From the NCBI GenBank assembly GCA_963971405.1, contig OZ020487.1, forward strand, positions 22,367,371 to 22,431,370: a stretch of DNA of 64,000 nt. The letters run 5' to 3'. Below the pieces are notes generated by a model that saw only the letters and a program-made list of their open reading frames with translations, had not been told where the DNA came from and searched no databases. This DNA is from Psococerastis gibbosa. Its lineage: Eukaryota; Arthropoda; Insecta; Psocodea; Psocidae. Below are positions 52,047-63,890 of this stretch, one piece after another; positions within the stretch are counted from its first letter, which is position 1; each line of letters opens with the position of its first letter. The translations under genes and the position numbers were made by a program.

Positions 52047-53147
52047 TCCAACTATATGATAGGCTTACTCTGCTTAAAGCAATAACTAGGTGCTTGATTG
52101 CTTTTTATGCAGTGCCTACGAAGTAACTATTGTTTATAGGAGGACGAAATATATTCTCATGCTATATTTAAATACTGTATGTAACTACTATTTTACCTGT
52201 CTTAAAATTAATCATTTATTTTTATTATGTTGTGTAACGTAATGTGTCCTCCCTTGTTAGCGTTGTATGTTGCCCAACATTTAAGCAACATCAATTTTCG
52301 ACTTAAAAAAAAGTCTAAAGCGTATACTGAGCGCTGTTACATCTGGAATTACTGCAAAAAGTCATCTTTTATTACCTTTTAAGCTCGACCGGTACGAGGA
52401 GACCATAAAGCGGCAAATCTTTGATCCTTCGGTTATAGGCTACTTGCCAATTTTTGAAACCAATGTAATGCGTTAGTAGATAGTACTGTATGTGTATACA
52501 ATGATACTATATAACCCTTAAAATTATTATTTTTTAGTAAAAAATGTTATTTAGTAAGAAAATATTTCCCCCATCAATTTAAGTTTGTTTGTTAAAATGA
52601 CTCTATTGTGACGTCACTTTCATGTCCCCCATGTCTGCCGCCGTTTTGGCTCTTGTAATCCACAGCTAAAAGCACCAGCATTTATTTATTTACAATTTGT
52701 TGTGCAACAAAGCTTTGTTTTATTTTTGTTAACATATTTGCTACCTTATCTAGCTTCTTTTAAAATTTATTGTTACAACTGTCTAGTAGCCTATTATCAT
52801 GTATAAATTAAATGCTAGGTGTAGACCTTCTAAAGAAGGAAGGGCTTGCTACAAAACCATATTAATTTTTGGGGCTGGTACTTTCTACTGGGAATCTAAT
52901 GGAGATCAACCTAACCGACATTACAGGATTTAACGAGAGGGTTAACTCTTCAAACAAAGTTAATTTAATGGTTTTGATTTCGGGGGGGGGGTCCAAAATG
53001 TATGGATGAATTCTTCAAACAACACAGGTATACATAAGGAAATTTATTTCGGGGGGTCCCCTTGGACCATCCCCCTTGTGCTATGTTAACCATACAATAC
53101 TGCAATGTAATTAAGAGATCAACCTATTAAAAATGTCTCCCCCGCAG

Positions 53148-53148
<1 letters not shown>

Positions 53149-53179
<31 letters not shown>

Positions 53180-53345
53180 AATTGCATACAAACAACTTAA
53201 TGAATGTATCCGATCGACCTCTTCAGTCGCCTCTGTAGGTTACCCGTGTTGAGTTATGACACGTCTCCGATCACATGGCGTGTAAAGACTCGCACAAGTG
53301 CAAGCACGTTACCACCTGGCCATCGAAGTCGAAGTCGCTGCACCA
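53149..53345. repeat. Poly(T) plus solo arm of the long-arm inverted-repeat element
   Basis: A run of about 25 T is followed by 53176-53345, which matches the right arm of 5794-6353 (GCATACAAACAACTTAATGA, ACGTGTCnnCGATC, GTGCAAGCACGTTACCACCT). Confidence 0.75.
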
Positions 53346-53468
53346 CAAGTATCACTTATCCAGCCGGTGATTTGTATGAACGGCCGCGGCCGCGCGTCTG
53401 CATGTCTAACAGGGCCAGTGATACTTTGGGGCACCTATCAACCGCTTAAGTATTGTATAATGTGTTGT

Positions 53469-53496
53469 AGGACTGAGGACTGAGGACTGAGGACTG
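53469..53496. repeat. (GGACTGA)4 tandem repeat
   Basis: Four perfect 7-base units just upstream of the convertase exon acceptor. Confidence 0.9.
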
Positions 53497-53530
53497 ATTC
53501 GACCTGACCTCATTATTATTTTTGTTTCAG

Positions 53531-53731
53531 ACTCTTTGAGACAATGAGGTATAGGTAGAAGTGGTGATGATGGGGCACCGCGTGCTGGCGGCAGGCATTC
53601 TGCTGCTGGCTGGTTGCGGCTGGACCAGGGAGGCTCCTGTCTACATGAACCACTTTGCGGTCCATGTCCCGTCTGGGGAGCAGGACCTCCTCGAGGTGGC
53701 GGAGCGCCACGGATTTCACAGTCTTGGCCAG
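53531..53731 (+). CDS. Furin-like proprotein convertase, first coding exon (signal peptide + prodomain start)
   Basis: The TTTGTTTCAG acceptor precedes a short 5' UTR; the likely start is ATG at 53567 or 53570. The frame gives a hydrophobic signal peptide (VLAAGILLLAGCGW), then PVYMNHFAVHVPSGEQDLLE and VAERHGFHSLGQ, the first half of the S8 pro-domain of kexin/furin convertases. It ends in phase 0 at CAG|GTATGT. Family role: Ca-dependent secretory-pathway serine protease cutting prohormones after dibasic sites. The catalytic Asp-His-Ser exons are not found in the next 10 kb, so the gene must have a long first coding intron or this exon is orphaned. The exon is more GC-rich than its surroundings. 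Furin 1, furin 2 and PC2 cannot be told apart from this part. Confidence 0.75.
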
Positions 53732-53968
53732 GTATGTTCATTATTTTGCATCTCAGGCATCAGGCGATTCCGCGAATTAGTTGGTTTATTGGGTTTTTGT
53801 ACTTTTGTTTATCCAATGAATTCGTATGTAAAAAATATCAGAATTTAACTAAAAACTGAAAAGGAATGATAGCTAATAATAAGCAATATTTAAGGCAAAT
53901 ATATCAAAATACTTAGTAAACAAATGAGACATAGGTATTTTCAACTGAATTCATTAATTGCTCGTGCC

Positions 53969-54106
53969 ACACCCACACCTCTGTGCGACACCCGGGAAGA
54001 AATGGACCGAAAACACCTTAAGACGTGCCCGGCTCTCGTCAATAGAAGAGGTTCACCAGATTATGCGCTGTATTGGGCTGCAAGAAAGCTGATGGCGGAA
54101 GCCTAA
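53969..54106 (+). mobile_element. LINE pol C-terminal remnant
   Basis: CDTREEMDRKHLKTCPALVN followed by LYWAARKLM matches the Cys-His end of LINE ORFs (C...H-x4-CPAL...LYW-x-AR). Confidence 0.6.
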
Positions 54107-54794
54107 TATGCTAAGGCGTAATTTTAAAAAATGCAAAAATTGGAAAATGGTTTTATGGAAAAATCATAAAGCGTCCTTGCTTTCGTACTAAATTTGCATT
54201 TTCGCATCTGAAATATTTATTGTAACTCTAAGAAAATCGGGTATAAGAGGTTAGTCAGTTATTTAGAAAGCTTGTCTTTTTTACACATTTTTATAAGCCC
54301 ATCTACGGTTGTGGAACGAGAAACTAATTAATTACGCAAAAAATACAGGGAATTATTTGTTTAAAAAAAGGTGCGAACTAATCTGAACAACTGGGATCAT
54401 AGTATTGTTTTTCTCTTGAAATTGTAAGGAGCCATAATTATTTGAAATTCATTCCATCCCTTGTAAAATGCGAGTGCGTCCAAAAATTGTGGATTGGTCA
54501 ATAAGTGTTTCAGAAGACTTAGCAAGAGACACGACTGGTTGTATAAAGTGATCGGCGAAATGTTAAATGACTTCCGCGACAAAGTTCTCCTTATCTTTCA
54601 TACTACCATTTTGTATTCCACGTTGGAGGGATAGTAATGAAGGTTAAACTATGGCTTAATTTGGGTTTGCACGTATTAAAAATTATTTTATAGTAATCCC
54701 GAAGTTGGGATGTTTCAATGTTTATTAATTAATAATAATAATAATATTAATTGTATTATCATAAAACAGCACTAATATTGTACATGTACTAGTA

Positions 54795-55130
54795 CAGTTG
54801 TCCCTCGATAATCCGACAGATATGGGACCGACGTGGTGCCGGATTAGCGAAAATGTCGGATTATCGAAAAAAGCTTCTCCGTAATGCGTTGGATCGATAT
54901 ATTCGATTTATAATCGTAATTTTTTATACCGTAATAATAATCATTAAATAGCTAGGGCGATGTAAAAGACACTAAAGTACTGTAAACAGTTACAAAAATT
55001 TAATTAATGTTAGTCGTATCTACTGTACAATGTTGGCTTAAGACTTAAAAACTGTGACAAGCCAGCCGGTGGCGCGTCGGACTACCAAGTACGTCGGATT
55101 TCAAAGTGCCGGATCTTCGAGGGACAACTG
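54795..55130. mobile_element. pogo/Tigger-like MITE with TA duplication
   Basis: 336 bases, termini CAGTTGTCCCTCGATAATCC and CGAGGGACAACTG, flanked by TA at 54793-54794 and 55131-55132. The CAGTTGTCCCTCG terminus and internal GTCGGATTATCGAA repeats are typical of pogo/Tigger-type Tc1-mariner elements. No transposase frame remains. Confidence 0.88.
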
Positions 55131-55894
55131 TAAATCTGTTTAACTTTCATAGATTGCCTCTACAGTCTTTGGAATGTTTGGTTGCAATTTTTTAATAATT
55201 CGTATAAGCATTTAACGATTTTTTAGTCATCTAACAAACGTTAGGTCAACAACCCTAGTAATCCTGCATTTCAAATTGCTTCCTCAAACTGGGACTTTGT
55301 TGGGACCAAGTTCCATATCCGCTGGGAAATCCAACGGACAAGTTAGAGCTCAAGGTATTACAACATCCCCGATTATTTATAGCAGTCTGAACACCCATAA
55401 ATATCAATCCAGGCTGCGAATGAAAATCGGAATAACGATTGTTTCGAATTAAAACCCTACGCAAGTTAAACCAGAGACATTTCTTTATTCGAGGGAATAA
55501 AGGGAAAGATTAGTTTGGGAAAAATCCTGCGGATTACTGAATGATAATGCTTTGAATTACACGACCACAGTCTCTTTAATGAGGTAAACATATTTTTTTT
55601 ATGTATTTTGTAACGACTTAACCAGGATTTAAAAACTGGCGTTTGAACTTGGTCCACGCAAATGCCATCAAACAGCCAATCCCATTTTTATTGCTAAGCC
55701 AGCCAGGTTGCTTTCAGTGTCGACATGGATTTAATTTATTTAGGGGGAGGGGACCCTTCTCTCACAAAAAAAGAATTAGAGGCTAATGGATGAGAGTCAT
55801 TGAATGTTGTGTTAGAGGCTTTAGTTACCTGCGGACGATTTTTTAACAGAATCCAACCTCGTGTGTTGTTTCAATTTTCCCCTTTTCAAACTAC

Positions 55895-55950
55895 AGTAGA
55901 ACGCCAATTATCCGGACGCCAATTAACCGAATTGTCAAATTATCCGAATC
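55895..55950. mobile_element. Single terminus of a second Tigger-like element
   Basis: TACAGTAGAACGCCAATTATCCGGACGCC-type end (written here as two blocks: CAGTAGAACGCC, then AATTATCCGGACGCC). The other end is not seen. Confidence 0.55.
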
Positions 55951-56461
55951 TGTCCTAAGCGTAATACTAAGCTTGAGAATGCTCTGTGAAGTATGGTTCT
56001 TTTAGGTCTTAGCAAATAAATGTTTTCTTTTTTGTTTTGTTTTTATGAAGCGATAACTTAAATACAATATTATCTCCTGTTATTTAAATTTAATAGTTTT
56101 CTATTTATATATGTTTACGAACACAGTGGTATAGTGTAGTATGTTTCGATTCATTGATTCTTTGCGAAGATCACCTCCATAATTGGGTCTTTATTATTAT
56201 TGGGTCTTCGGGTGGAAGATGATGTCTTGGCATTGGGTCTTAAACAACATTCCTCTCAATAGAGAACTTTCCTACATAAATTTAAAAAAAATCCTACGAT
56301 GTGATGTGTGGATGTATAACTTATTACAGAAGCTTTCAATTTTTATTATTATTATTATTATTATTTGTATAGAAATACATATTTACTTTCTTTACTTACT
56401 TTTCTTTTAATTATAACAAATGATGGACTAAGTTAAATTGGTAACTAATTTCCTAAAAGAA

Positions 56462-56640
56462 TACAGTTTGTTAATATTCAAAGAAAATGCTGGAAGGATG
56501 AGTTGGAAACTGACCTTCGAGAGTTGGGAGTTCGTAGATGGTGGAGCGTTGTACAAAACCGAGATGACTGGCGGAGTGTTGTCGAGCAGGCCAAAGCTCA
56601 TCAAGGGCTGTAAAGCCAGAAGAAGAAGAATATTATAAGA
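56462..56640 (+). mobile_element. LINE pol C-terminal remnant (RTE-like), pair with 28373
   Basis: In one plus-strand frame: RRWWSVVQNRDDWRSVV, then AKAHQGL, near 56535-56610. It corresponds to the same region as 28373-28625 in opposite orientation. Confidence 0.65.
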
Positions 56641-57203
56641 AAACCAGCCATTGTCTGGAAAGTGAAGGCACAATACAGCATGTTATATTGGAATGCCCTG
56701 AATTCACCATAGCTAGGAACAATGCCAAGAAAACGCAGTATATAAACTAGTATTTCTATGCTTGTATGCAAAAATACGATACGATACGATGGGACTCGCT
56801 AACACTAACAGATCCAGCTATGGGCTAATGGGGCTAAAGCCCCCTCTTCTCTTACCCAACTGACACTAAATAAAACGCACTTTCAAAATTGTTCACACAT
56901 AAATTAATAATCCTGACTGTAGGCTTTCCATCCACTAGTTCAGCCTCCCCCCCTCTAAAAATTTCTAGATCCACTAGTGCTCTCTAATAACTTAAACATG
57001 GGAGCCATTCATGGGATTTGACCCTCACAACGAATATTTTTCAATAAGAAAGTTGTCTATTGCATAAACTTACGGCATATTAACTCGTTTGATAAGAAGT
57101 TAGTGGGCCAAATTATTTTATAGACTTATTTTGATAGGGTTGTTAGGTGCCCAGACAATCGGCATTCCTTTTCACTTCATTGGCTAGATTTATGTATTTA
57201 TAG

Positions 57204-57595
57204 CATAGATTTTAATAATAATATTAGATAGCGAACTCCCATGCTCTCTGTAGGGAGTGTTGTGAAGCCATCCGCCATTGCTATAAGTGGATAGAAAGAA
57301 CGAAAAGAACGCAAAGAACTTGTTCTTAAATGGGTACTTCTCGACGAAATAAATTTTATCTTGATTTAATTTCAGTTAATATTGTCTTTTATGTAACTAT
57401 TGATCAAAATCCACTGAAAATATACTGAAAGATTGAACTTTTGAACGTAATTTTCACAGAAAATGTAAGAAAATCTCATGAGAACTCAAGGTGTAAATGA
57501 ATGTAAACAACGTTTTCTATCCACTTATAGCAATGGCGGCTGGCTTCAAAATATGCAGGGGAGTTCGCTATCTAGTATTATTATTAAAATCTATG
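57204..57595. mobile_element. Inverted-repeat MITE, GATAGCGAACTCCC family
   Basis: Arms match over about 90 bases: TAGATAGCGAACTCCC and GCCATTGCTATAAGTGGATA at left, mirrored by TATCCACTTATAGCAATGGC and GGGAGTTCGCTATCTA at right. Only one copy is in this window. Confidence 0.85.
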
Positions 57596-58059
57596 ATTTA
57601 AAGTCAATTGTGAGGATCAGTGGCGGTAGGAGTGATGACAATGCACAATGGGGTGTCGAGAAATCAGAGCAGAGCAGTACACAAGTCAATAATTGCCGAA
57701 GCGTGAAATGGTGTGGACGCTCAACCACGTCTAATTAAATTCGCCGTGTTTTTGTCTGTGCCATGTGAACAGCAGCCCCCTGTACCACGAAACAAAATGA
57801 CAGGCAAAGCTAATACACGCTACTGTATTAATTGTTGTTAGGTAACCTATGTGCTAACTAATCTGTCCTATACGGTTGGAAAATGGTGAATTATTTTATG
57901 GATATTACTGTGTCAACTGGCATTAACCATTTACCTTAGTGAATAATTGTCTAAAGGATAGCTACTGGATACTTTCCCCCATGCTTTGTAGCTAAATGTT
58001 TCCAGTAGGTAATTTTCCCGTAGACAGTGTATGATTTTGATTTTTAAGCAAGTTATATA

Positions 58060-58350
58060 TGAATGAATGAATATGTATTAAATATTAAAAAAACAATTTA
58101 AACGAAATAATTGTAAAGCCCCACAAGAAGACCTATAACAATTTACCCTACCCTAAAACTAAATAAAAAAGAGAAAAACTCAATTTGACATACTTAAACT
58201 AACTTATTAAACTACACTTACACATTAATAACAGATCTCTTGTAAACCCATAACAGTCTAGTCCACTATTTCAAATAAGGATTCTACCTCTTCCCGTCTC
58301 ATTAGCCATTCCCGGACGAATTTGGAAAATTTATTTATTGACAGAGACCC
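58060..58350 (-). mobile_element. LINE ORF C-terminal remnant with (TGAA)n-like tail
   Basis: The minus strand reads SKFVREWLMRREEVESLFEI, the usual helical end of CR1/Jockey-like ORFs. It is followed by a 3' region ending in ATTCATTCATTCA repeats near 58060. Confidence 0.5.
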
Positions 58351-58610
58351 AGGACAAATATTTAGTACGTTAAATAATTTTGGTGCTCTAGGATTTGATA
58401 AAATATGCTATGTATGCTCTAGGTACTACAAGTTGCTCAATTCTTCTAGTATTTGCTGGTCTGGGTCTCTGTACCATGTCGCCACTGATAGAGTAAAAAA
58501 TTCGCAAAGTCTTGTATAAGAGCAAGTGCCGCAGCGGGAATATTGTCGATTGTTACTGTTAATTAACGAAGAGCAATTTTGGTGAAGTAGGTTGATATAG
58601 GAGAGGTTAG

Positions 58611-59520
58611 TTTAGTTTTTCGTGTCCGAGGTAGAGACTCCTAGTTTCTGCCAACCTGACGCCGTGGTCGGTGCACACCCAAAGATCGTTGCAGTCTTGA
58701 GTCTGTTTTCTCGATGGTGAAAGGAATAGCCGCTAGATGTTTCCACTTATAGCGTTGCCTAGGGCAGCAGTTCCCAACCGGTGGGGCGCGAGAGGTCTTC
58801 AGGTGGGGCGCGGAGAGATGACAATTGTATTATTAGTAATTTATTTATTCTTGATACAATAGGCTCTATAAAGTCTTTGGTCTCGTCTCGGTGATGAAAG
58901 GATTAGCCACTAAGTTTTAGTCACTTAGCGTTGCCCAGGGTACGCCCGATCGATTTATGTCCACGTGTATAAAAATGCGATCTTCGGGGAGGCTCCTTTC
59001 CTGTACCCCAGGCAGAACACTGGGCCCATAAACTTCAATGAGTCTCAACCTCGGACACGAAAAAGTAAAAAGTAAGTAAGCCTCTATAAACTATATAAAT
59101 TCAGAATATTTGAAAAACAAATACAGAAACAAATTAGCCACTGAAAATGACCTTAGGTTAAAAATTTCAATTATAAATCCTGACATTGACTCTCTTGATT
59201 CATCCAAACAAAAAGCTCACTAATGAACTGAATTGAAAACATTTTCAATAAAAGATCCTGTGTGTTATTATTGCAGTAGTAGCAGTGAGTACTGGTGTTA
59301 TTTGTCATTTATGTTAAGGTGGGGCGTGAAAAATATTTTCAAACCGTTGATGGGGCGCGGCTCAAAAAGGTTGGGAACTGCTGGCCTAGGGTACGCCCGA
59401 TCGGTTTTTTATCCACGTATATAAAAAGCGATCTTTGGGGAGGCTCCTTTCCTGTGGGATATTCGATCCCGCCGAAAACCTACCACGTCTTTTCAATGGC
59501 GAATATGGGATATGACCCCT
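58611..59520. repeat. TTTTTCGTGTCCGAGG-family element split by a hAT insertion
   Basis: The left part is 58611-58764 and the right part 59384-59520. The right part resumes at GCCTAGGGTACGCCCGATCGG, the same point as in the uninterrupted copy at 40861-41030. Confidence 0.75.
58765..59383. mobile_element. hAT-type nonautonomous element, 8-bp duplication
   Basis: Termini CAGCAGTTCCCAACCGGTGG and GGTTGGGAACTGCTG, flanked by perfect GCCTAGGG duplications (58757-58764, 59384-59391). CAG-x-x-GTTCCCAACC is typical of Charlie-like hAT elements. Inside, 58876-59077 is a further copy of the family it interrupts. Confidence 0.92.
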
Positions 59521-59954
59521 AAAATTAAAAAATAAATTTTTTTGGCGGGAAGCAAATGTTACATCTCTCTTATACAGAAGTCTAATTCTAGGTTCTATCT
59601 GTTGGTCTCGTCGGCTTGTGATGAATTCACTGAACGTAATTACTATATAATGAAGTATAATATTGAACACGATGTACCTAGGGTAACTTTGTTCTGGAAA
59701 CTCTCAAAGCTAGGAAAAAGAAGGGGAGGTGTCACGATTTGAAGTAGTTATAGAAGGTAAAATTAATTAGTTTCAACAAGCCGAACTTGTATACGGTTTC
59801 TGCAGTAATCTTTAAACAATTACATTTTAAATAGATGCTACTGAATATGTCTATAGTGTTTTATGCAAGGGTAATAATAATTTTGAAATGATCATGTTTG
59901 ACGTTACATGTTACTGTACATTTCGAACAAGCTATCATTATGCCATCGAAGTTC

Positions 59955-60190
59955 CTAAGGTAGACTTCTATGGTTGTATCTCGGAGCTTAGTAGCAACTG
60001 TTTGGGCAAATGGGATTTGCACTAATATTTATACTAGGAATAGGGGTGGGAGGCGAAGGGGTACTGGTCCCTGATTGGCTGGCTGTTAGCTCAACTTGAT
60101 TTCTGGTTGATGCACATCCCCTTACCCAAACAGTCGCTACTGAGCCTCCGAAATGTAATCTTATAAGAAGTCTGCGTAGTACCACCAGAG
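59955..60190. mobile_element. Hairpin repeat, CAACATCTGCGGTCG family relative
   Basis: Inverted arms: TAGACTTCTATGGTTGTATC, TCGGAGCTTAGTAGCAACTG and TTTGGGCAAA pair with the segment at 60110-60190 (CAGTCGCTACTGAGCCTCCG). Confidence 0.65.
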
Positions 60191-60832
60191 ATGTCTATCG
60201 ACTATGGCCCATCAGCTCATATTCTACTGCTTCATCTTGTATAGCTCTGTTGTAGAGAATTCATCCAGAATATACAATTATAGCGGATGCTAATAGTAAG
60301 GTACGGAATACTGATGGCATTAATGAGTGCATGTTATGCATAATATGCAAAATATATGTGTACTTTCAAGCATTCAATCACCTCATGTGCTTATTTGCTT
60401 CTTTGCGTAGCGGTTGTACTTTTTGCGAAGTTTTCAGGGTTAACAGAATCTATGACCGTTCTAAATTGAATTGAAGAAATGGGAAAGACCACTAGCCCGA
60501 CAAGTGCAGTGTCGGCTAAATACTCTACTTACGAATATATGCTCTTTGACAACATTCGTATTGCTAGACAGGTTAGCACAGCTACACAAACAATCTCACT
60601 CACTTTATTGCATAAAACTTTTGTCTTTAGGCGTAGATCGTGGGTCCAAATCCCACCAAGTCCAGTTTTTTTTCAAATTCTGTAATTTTGGTTAAAACGA
60701 GGTTACCTCTCAGCCTAAGTTAGTTTAATGTGAGTGTTATATACCATATAATAATACAGTATATTGAGACAAGTATATCGTAATACAGCAGCACACATCG
60801 ATTGAAGTGGAAATATTACATGTGTTTGAAGA

Positions 60833-61085
60833 ATCAGTAGAATCCGGGATGTTTCGCCAACATCTGCGGTCGACTTCTTTAGTGGAACTGTTGTACTGTT
60901 GACTGACTGTTGTCAGTTGCTGCTGAGCCTCCAAGATACAATCTTAGAAGTCTACGGAGTTCCACTGAAGATGTCGACCGCAGATGTTGGCGAAACTTTT
61001 GGAAGTACACTTACAGGACGACCACGGCCTAACATCCCGGATTCTACTGATTCTTCATGTAACTCCGGCCGTGAAAGCCTTTGTC
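60833..61085. mobile_element. Hairpin element, CAACATCTGCGGTCG family
   Basis: Left TTTCGCCAACATCTGCGGTC is mirrored by GACCGCAGATGTTGGCGAAA, and outer TAGAATCCGGGATGTT by ACATCCCGGATTCTA. It ends with the GGCCGTGAAAGCCTTTG block shared with 8300. Confidence 0.8.
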
Positions 61086-62061
61086 ATTATATTACATGTG
61101 TTTCTATGCTTTATTTAAAACCTAGTTAACTCTACCGTAGTGACACCTGTAGGTGCAATACCTGAATTCTCATTTGCTGAATGCTGAATTAGGGCAAAGC
61201 AAGTACTGTAATAACCAGTCAATCGGGAATAATTCCGGCTAAAAAAATATCTTCACGATGAAGCAGTCTAGATATTTGCAACGTCATTCCATCGTCCGTT
61301 TATATAGGACTTGCCTAAATAGCATTTGCTCGAGTTGTAAAATGTATTATTCAGTCTTCGTCCATTTATTCACCTCCAATCCAATATCCCATCTCAGGGC
61401 CGCATTATTACTTGAGGGGGAGGGGGGTGGAGCGGATGTTGTTTCTTGGTGTGATTTGTCCCCCCCCCCTGCTCTCCCTCTCTCTCTATTTTGAACCGAT
61501 ACAGAGACGTGTCAGAGAACAATCCCTAAGGGATTACACTGAACGTTAAGCTGCCGTTTTCACAATCGCATTCGGTAACAATTGTCACCTCTACTCGTAA
61601 CATGGGGCGTTGACACTACTTAGCAAATTACCATACAGTATGTGTTTACAATCTGTTTGCTCCATTTTTTTGTTTGTTTGTTGAAATACATTTGGAGGAG
61701 ATTTCGGTGGTTGCTTTCATGCAGTGTACCGTGCAATTAGAGGGATTTTATTTTTACCGTTTTAATGGAAGAATTGCTTGAGGCATCAACTAATGTAAAT
61801 TCACTTTTCGATCATTTATAATGAAGAGGTTTGGGTGTAAAAAAAAATTCCATGGGTAATATTTGTAGTAGAGCTATCATTGACAAATTAATAGAAAATC
61901 CTTTGCATATACAAATATTGAACTTATTGTCATATATTAAAAAAAAAAAAAACGTTATTCCAGTGTAAGGAGTTCCATTACTGTTGCCAATCTGTCTAAT
62001 TAAGGGGTTCTGACGGTCACGTACTATGTATTTAAATGTATATAGATCCTTCCTTCTATAA

Positions 62062-62564
62062 CCAGGGTTCCCAACCTTTTTTTGTCCATGGACCACAAGA
62101 CTATTTTATGATTTTCCGTAGACCACCATAGCTGCGACTAGAAAATCGTCAAATTCTAGGAGGATTTGTACCTACAATAATTGTAATTATTACATGCTAA
62201 TATTTGATTAAATGTTTAGGACTGGTATCGGTTGGATTTCATAGTTCATAAATAAATAAAGACTTTTTGTTTTATTTCTAAGCCCTCTCTTACACTCAAC
62301 TAGGAAGGCCCGGGACCGCCTGCTTTACATGCCCTCCGAAGCATGGCCTGAAAATGTAGCCAGTGTGGGACTCGAACTAACAACCTTTCGGGTGAAAGTC
62401 GGAGTCCTTACCACTAATCTACATGTTCAGTGCCAAGACTTACTGTATTTGACTTCAAATTTCCAATATTTCGTTTTTTCTTTCTTATTTCTTACTTTGG
62501 TGTACCATCTGATATGTGTCTGTGGACCACCTGTGGTCCAAGGACCATAGTTTGGGAACCCCTG
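62062..62564. mobile_element. hAT-type nonautonomous element carrying a SINE
   Basis: Termini CCAGGGTTCCCAACC and GTTTGGGAACCCCTG, with flanks TTCTATAA and TTCTATAG (7 of 8). Subterminal TCCATGGACCAC and GTGGTCCAAGGACC are mirrored. A tRNA-derived SINE lies at 62247-62433 inside. Confidence 0.85.
62247..62433 (-). mobile_element. tRNA-derived SINE nested in hAT element
   Basis: Minus orientation: box A-like TAGATTAGTGGTAAGGAC, box B AGTTCGAGTCC, body GCATGCTTCGGAGGGCATGT, (TTTA)n tail at 62247. Confidence 0.8.
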
Positions 62565-62956
62565 TTCTATAGCATAAAAACACGACTGTTGATCGCGCAA
62601 CACTTGCACAGTATGCCTCGTTCAACTTACCGTGATTTTTCGGCTGTGACGTACTGTATAGCTCAACTCAGCCTAATTCTACCATACCAATGACAGTTTT
62701 TCGATCGATATTTACAGTGAACTTGGGCTTTGTGCAAAAAAAAAAAACTTCCTCTTAGCGTCTTTTTTTATATTTGAATGATAGCTGCTATTTGACTAGT
62801 AGAAGACAATGACGAGAAACATTCTTCTGAGTTTTATTGAAAATATTCTCAAAACACTTCATGTGATTCACTGAGCCTTCTATCATCACAGGCTACAGGC
62901 TAAGGTTCTCGAAATGGTCTCCTCTTCTTTCCCTATTTATTTATTTTTGTATGTAA

Positions 62957-63098
62957 GGCGCTTGTTCCACCTACGTCAATAGTCAATAGTAAATGTGGTA
63001 TTGACGTTTTAGCAGACATTAAAGACAGTCTAAAAATGTCTGCTACCACGGCAATAACACATTTACTATTGACTATTGACGTAGGTGGAATATGTGCC
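62957..63098. mobile_element. GGCGC-type MITE, simple form
   Basis: 142 bases, terminus GGCGCTTGTTCCACCTACGT and mirror, exact TAA duplication (62954-62956, 63099-63101). It has an internal TTTTAGCAGACATTAAAGAC and the inverse TGTCTGCTACCACG. Sister of the splice-donor copy at 13547. Confidence 0.92.
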
Positions 63099-63690
63099 TA
63101 AGTAATAGTATATTTGCAGATTAAAATAATGCAACGCTCATAATCATAATCTATCTAAAGGTGTGTGGCTTTTACATTTGGCTACAAAATAATGACTAAA
63201 TATACATTTTGATAAGATTTATAAAAACATGAAAACATGTTGTGAGTATCATTCGAATTAGTCTGTGGCCAAAGAGCCATGAAACTGTGTATAATATAAA
63301 TAGATATAAAAGGGGATGGATGACATGGAGACAAGGCGTGTGAGTGCAGAAAGTTAAAAGGAAGAAAAATTGTGGCACCTTTGCTTATTCTCGAAAAACT
63401 CTTTTGAAGTGGTCTCCAGCTGAGGGCCGACCTTCTAAAGGGTCCTTATTACGTGCTGTACTGCTCCTCCTGCTTTGTAGAAAATAAACGGGATGTACAC
63501 CCTTAGCCAAAGCATAATCAATGTGGGCTCAAACGAGATTTTCCGTTGCCAGGCGTTATCCTATTTAACGTTGACTTTTGGCAAAGCTCCTTTTTAATTC
63601 CAACTTCTGAACATCTCACAACATGTATAACTTACTTGGTTGGCGTTGAATTCGCATTATAAGGAGACTAAATGAAGGAGAAAAAATATG

Positions 63691-63890
63691 CACAGGACTT
63701 ACATCAATTTACTGGCACTGCAATGAGTCCATGGAAACCGCGGAACACGTGGTTGATCCAGCCCTGTGGCGGGCGCGGTTGGACTGTTTTGGGGCTGCCT
63801 AGATCGACCTAGTTGATCCGATTGACTTGCCATTGAAGGACATGGCTGTATTTGCTTACAAAGTTAAGCTGCTGTTTTTCAACAGTTGAT
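63691..63890 (+). mobile_element. LINE pol C-terminal remnant
   Basis: YWHCNESMETAEHVVDPALW and RARLDCFGAA match the Cys-His end of LINE ORFs (C-x3-ETAEH...PAL-x-x-R). It is followed by the repeat shared with 34565-34660, which may be this LINE's 3' UTR. Confidence 0.6.

Noticed and set aside
53204-53449. Frame with LSYDTSPITWRVKTRTSA, also open at 6200
   Set aside because: Both lie in arms of the same inverted-repeat element. The similarity reflects the repeat, and no domain is recognised.
56757-56790. (ATACG) short tandem run
   Set aside because: Only about three units; not worth a feature.
60479-60695. Two overlapping frames ending near GGTCCAAATCCCACC
   Set aside because: The tail looks faintly like a tRNA T-arm, but no cloverleaf can be folded around it. 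The frames match nothing.
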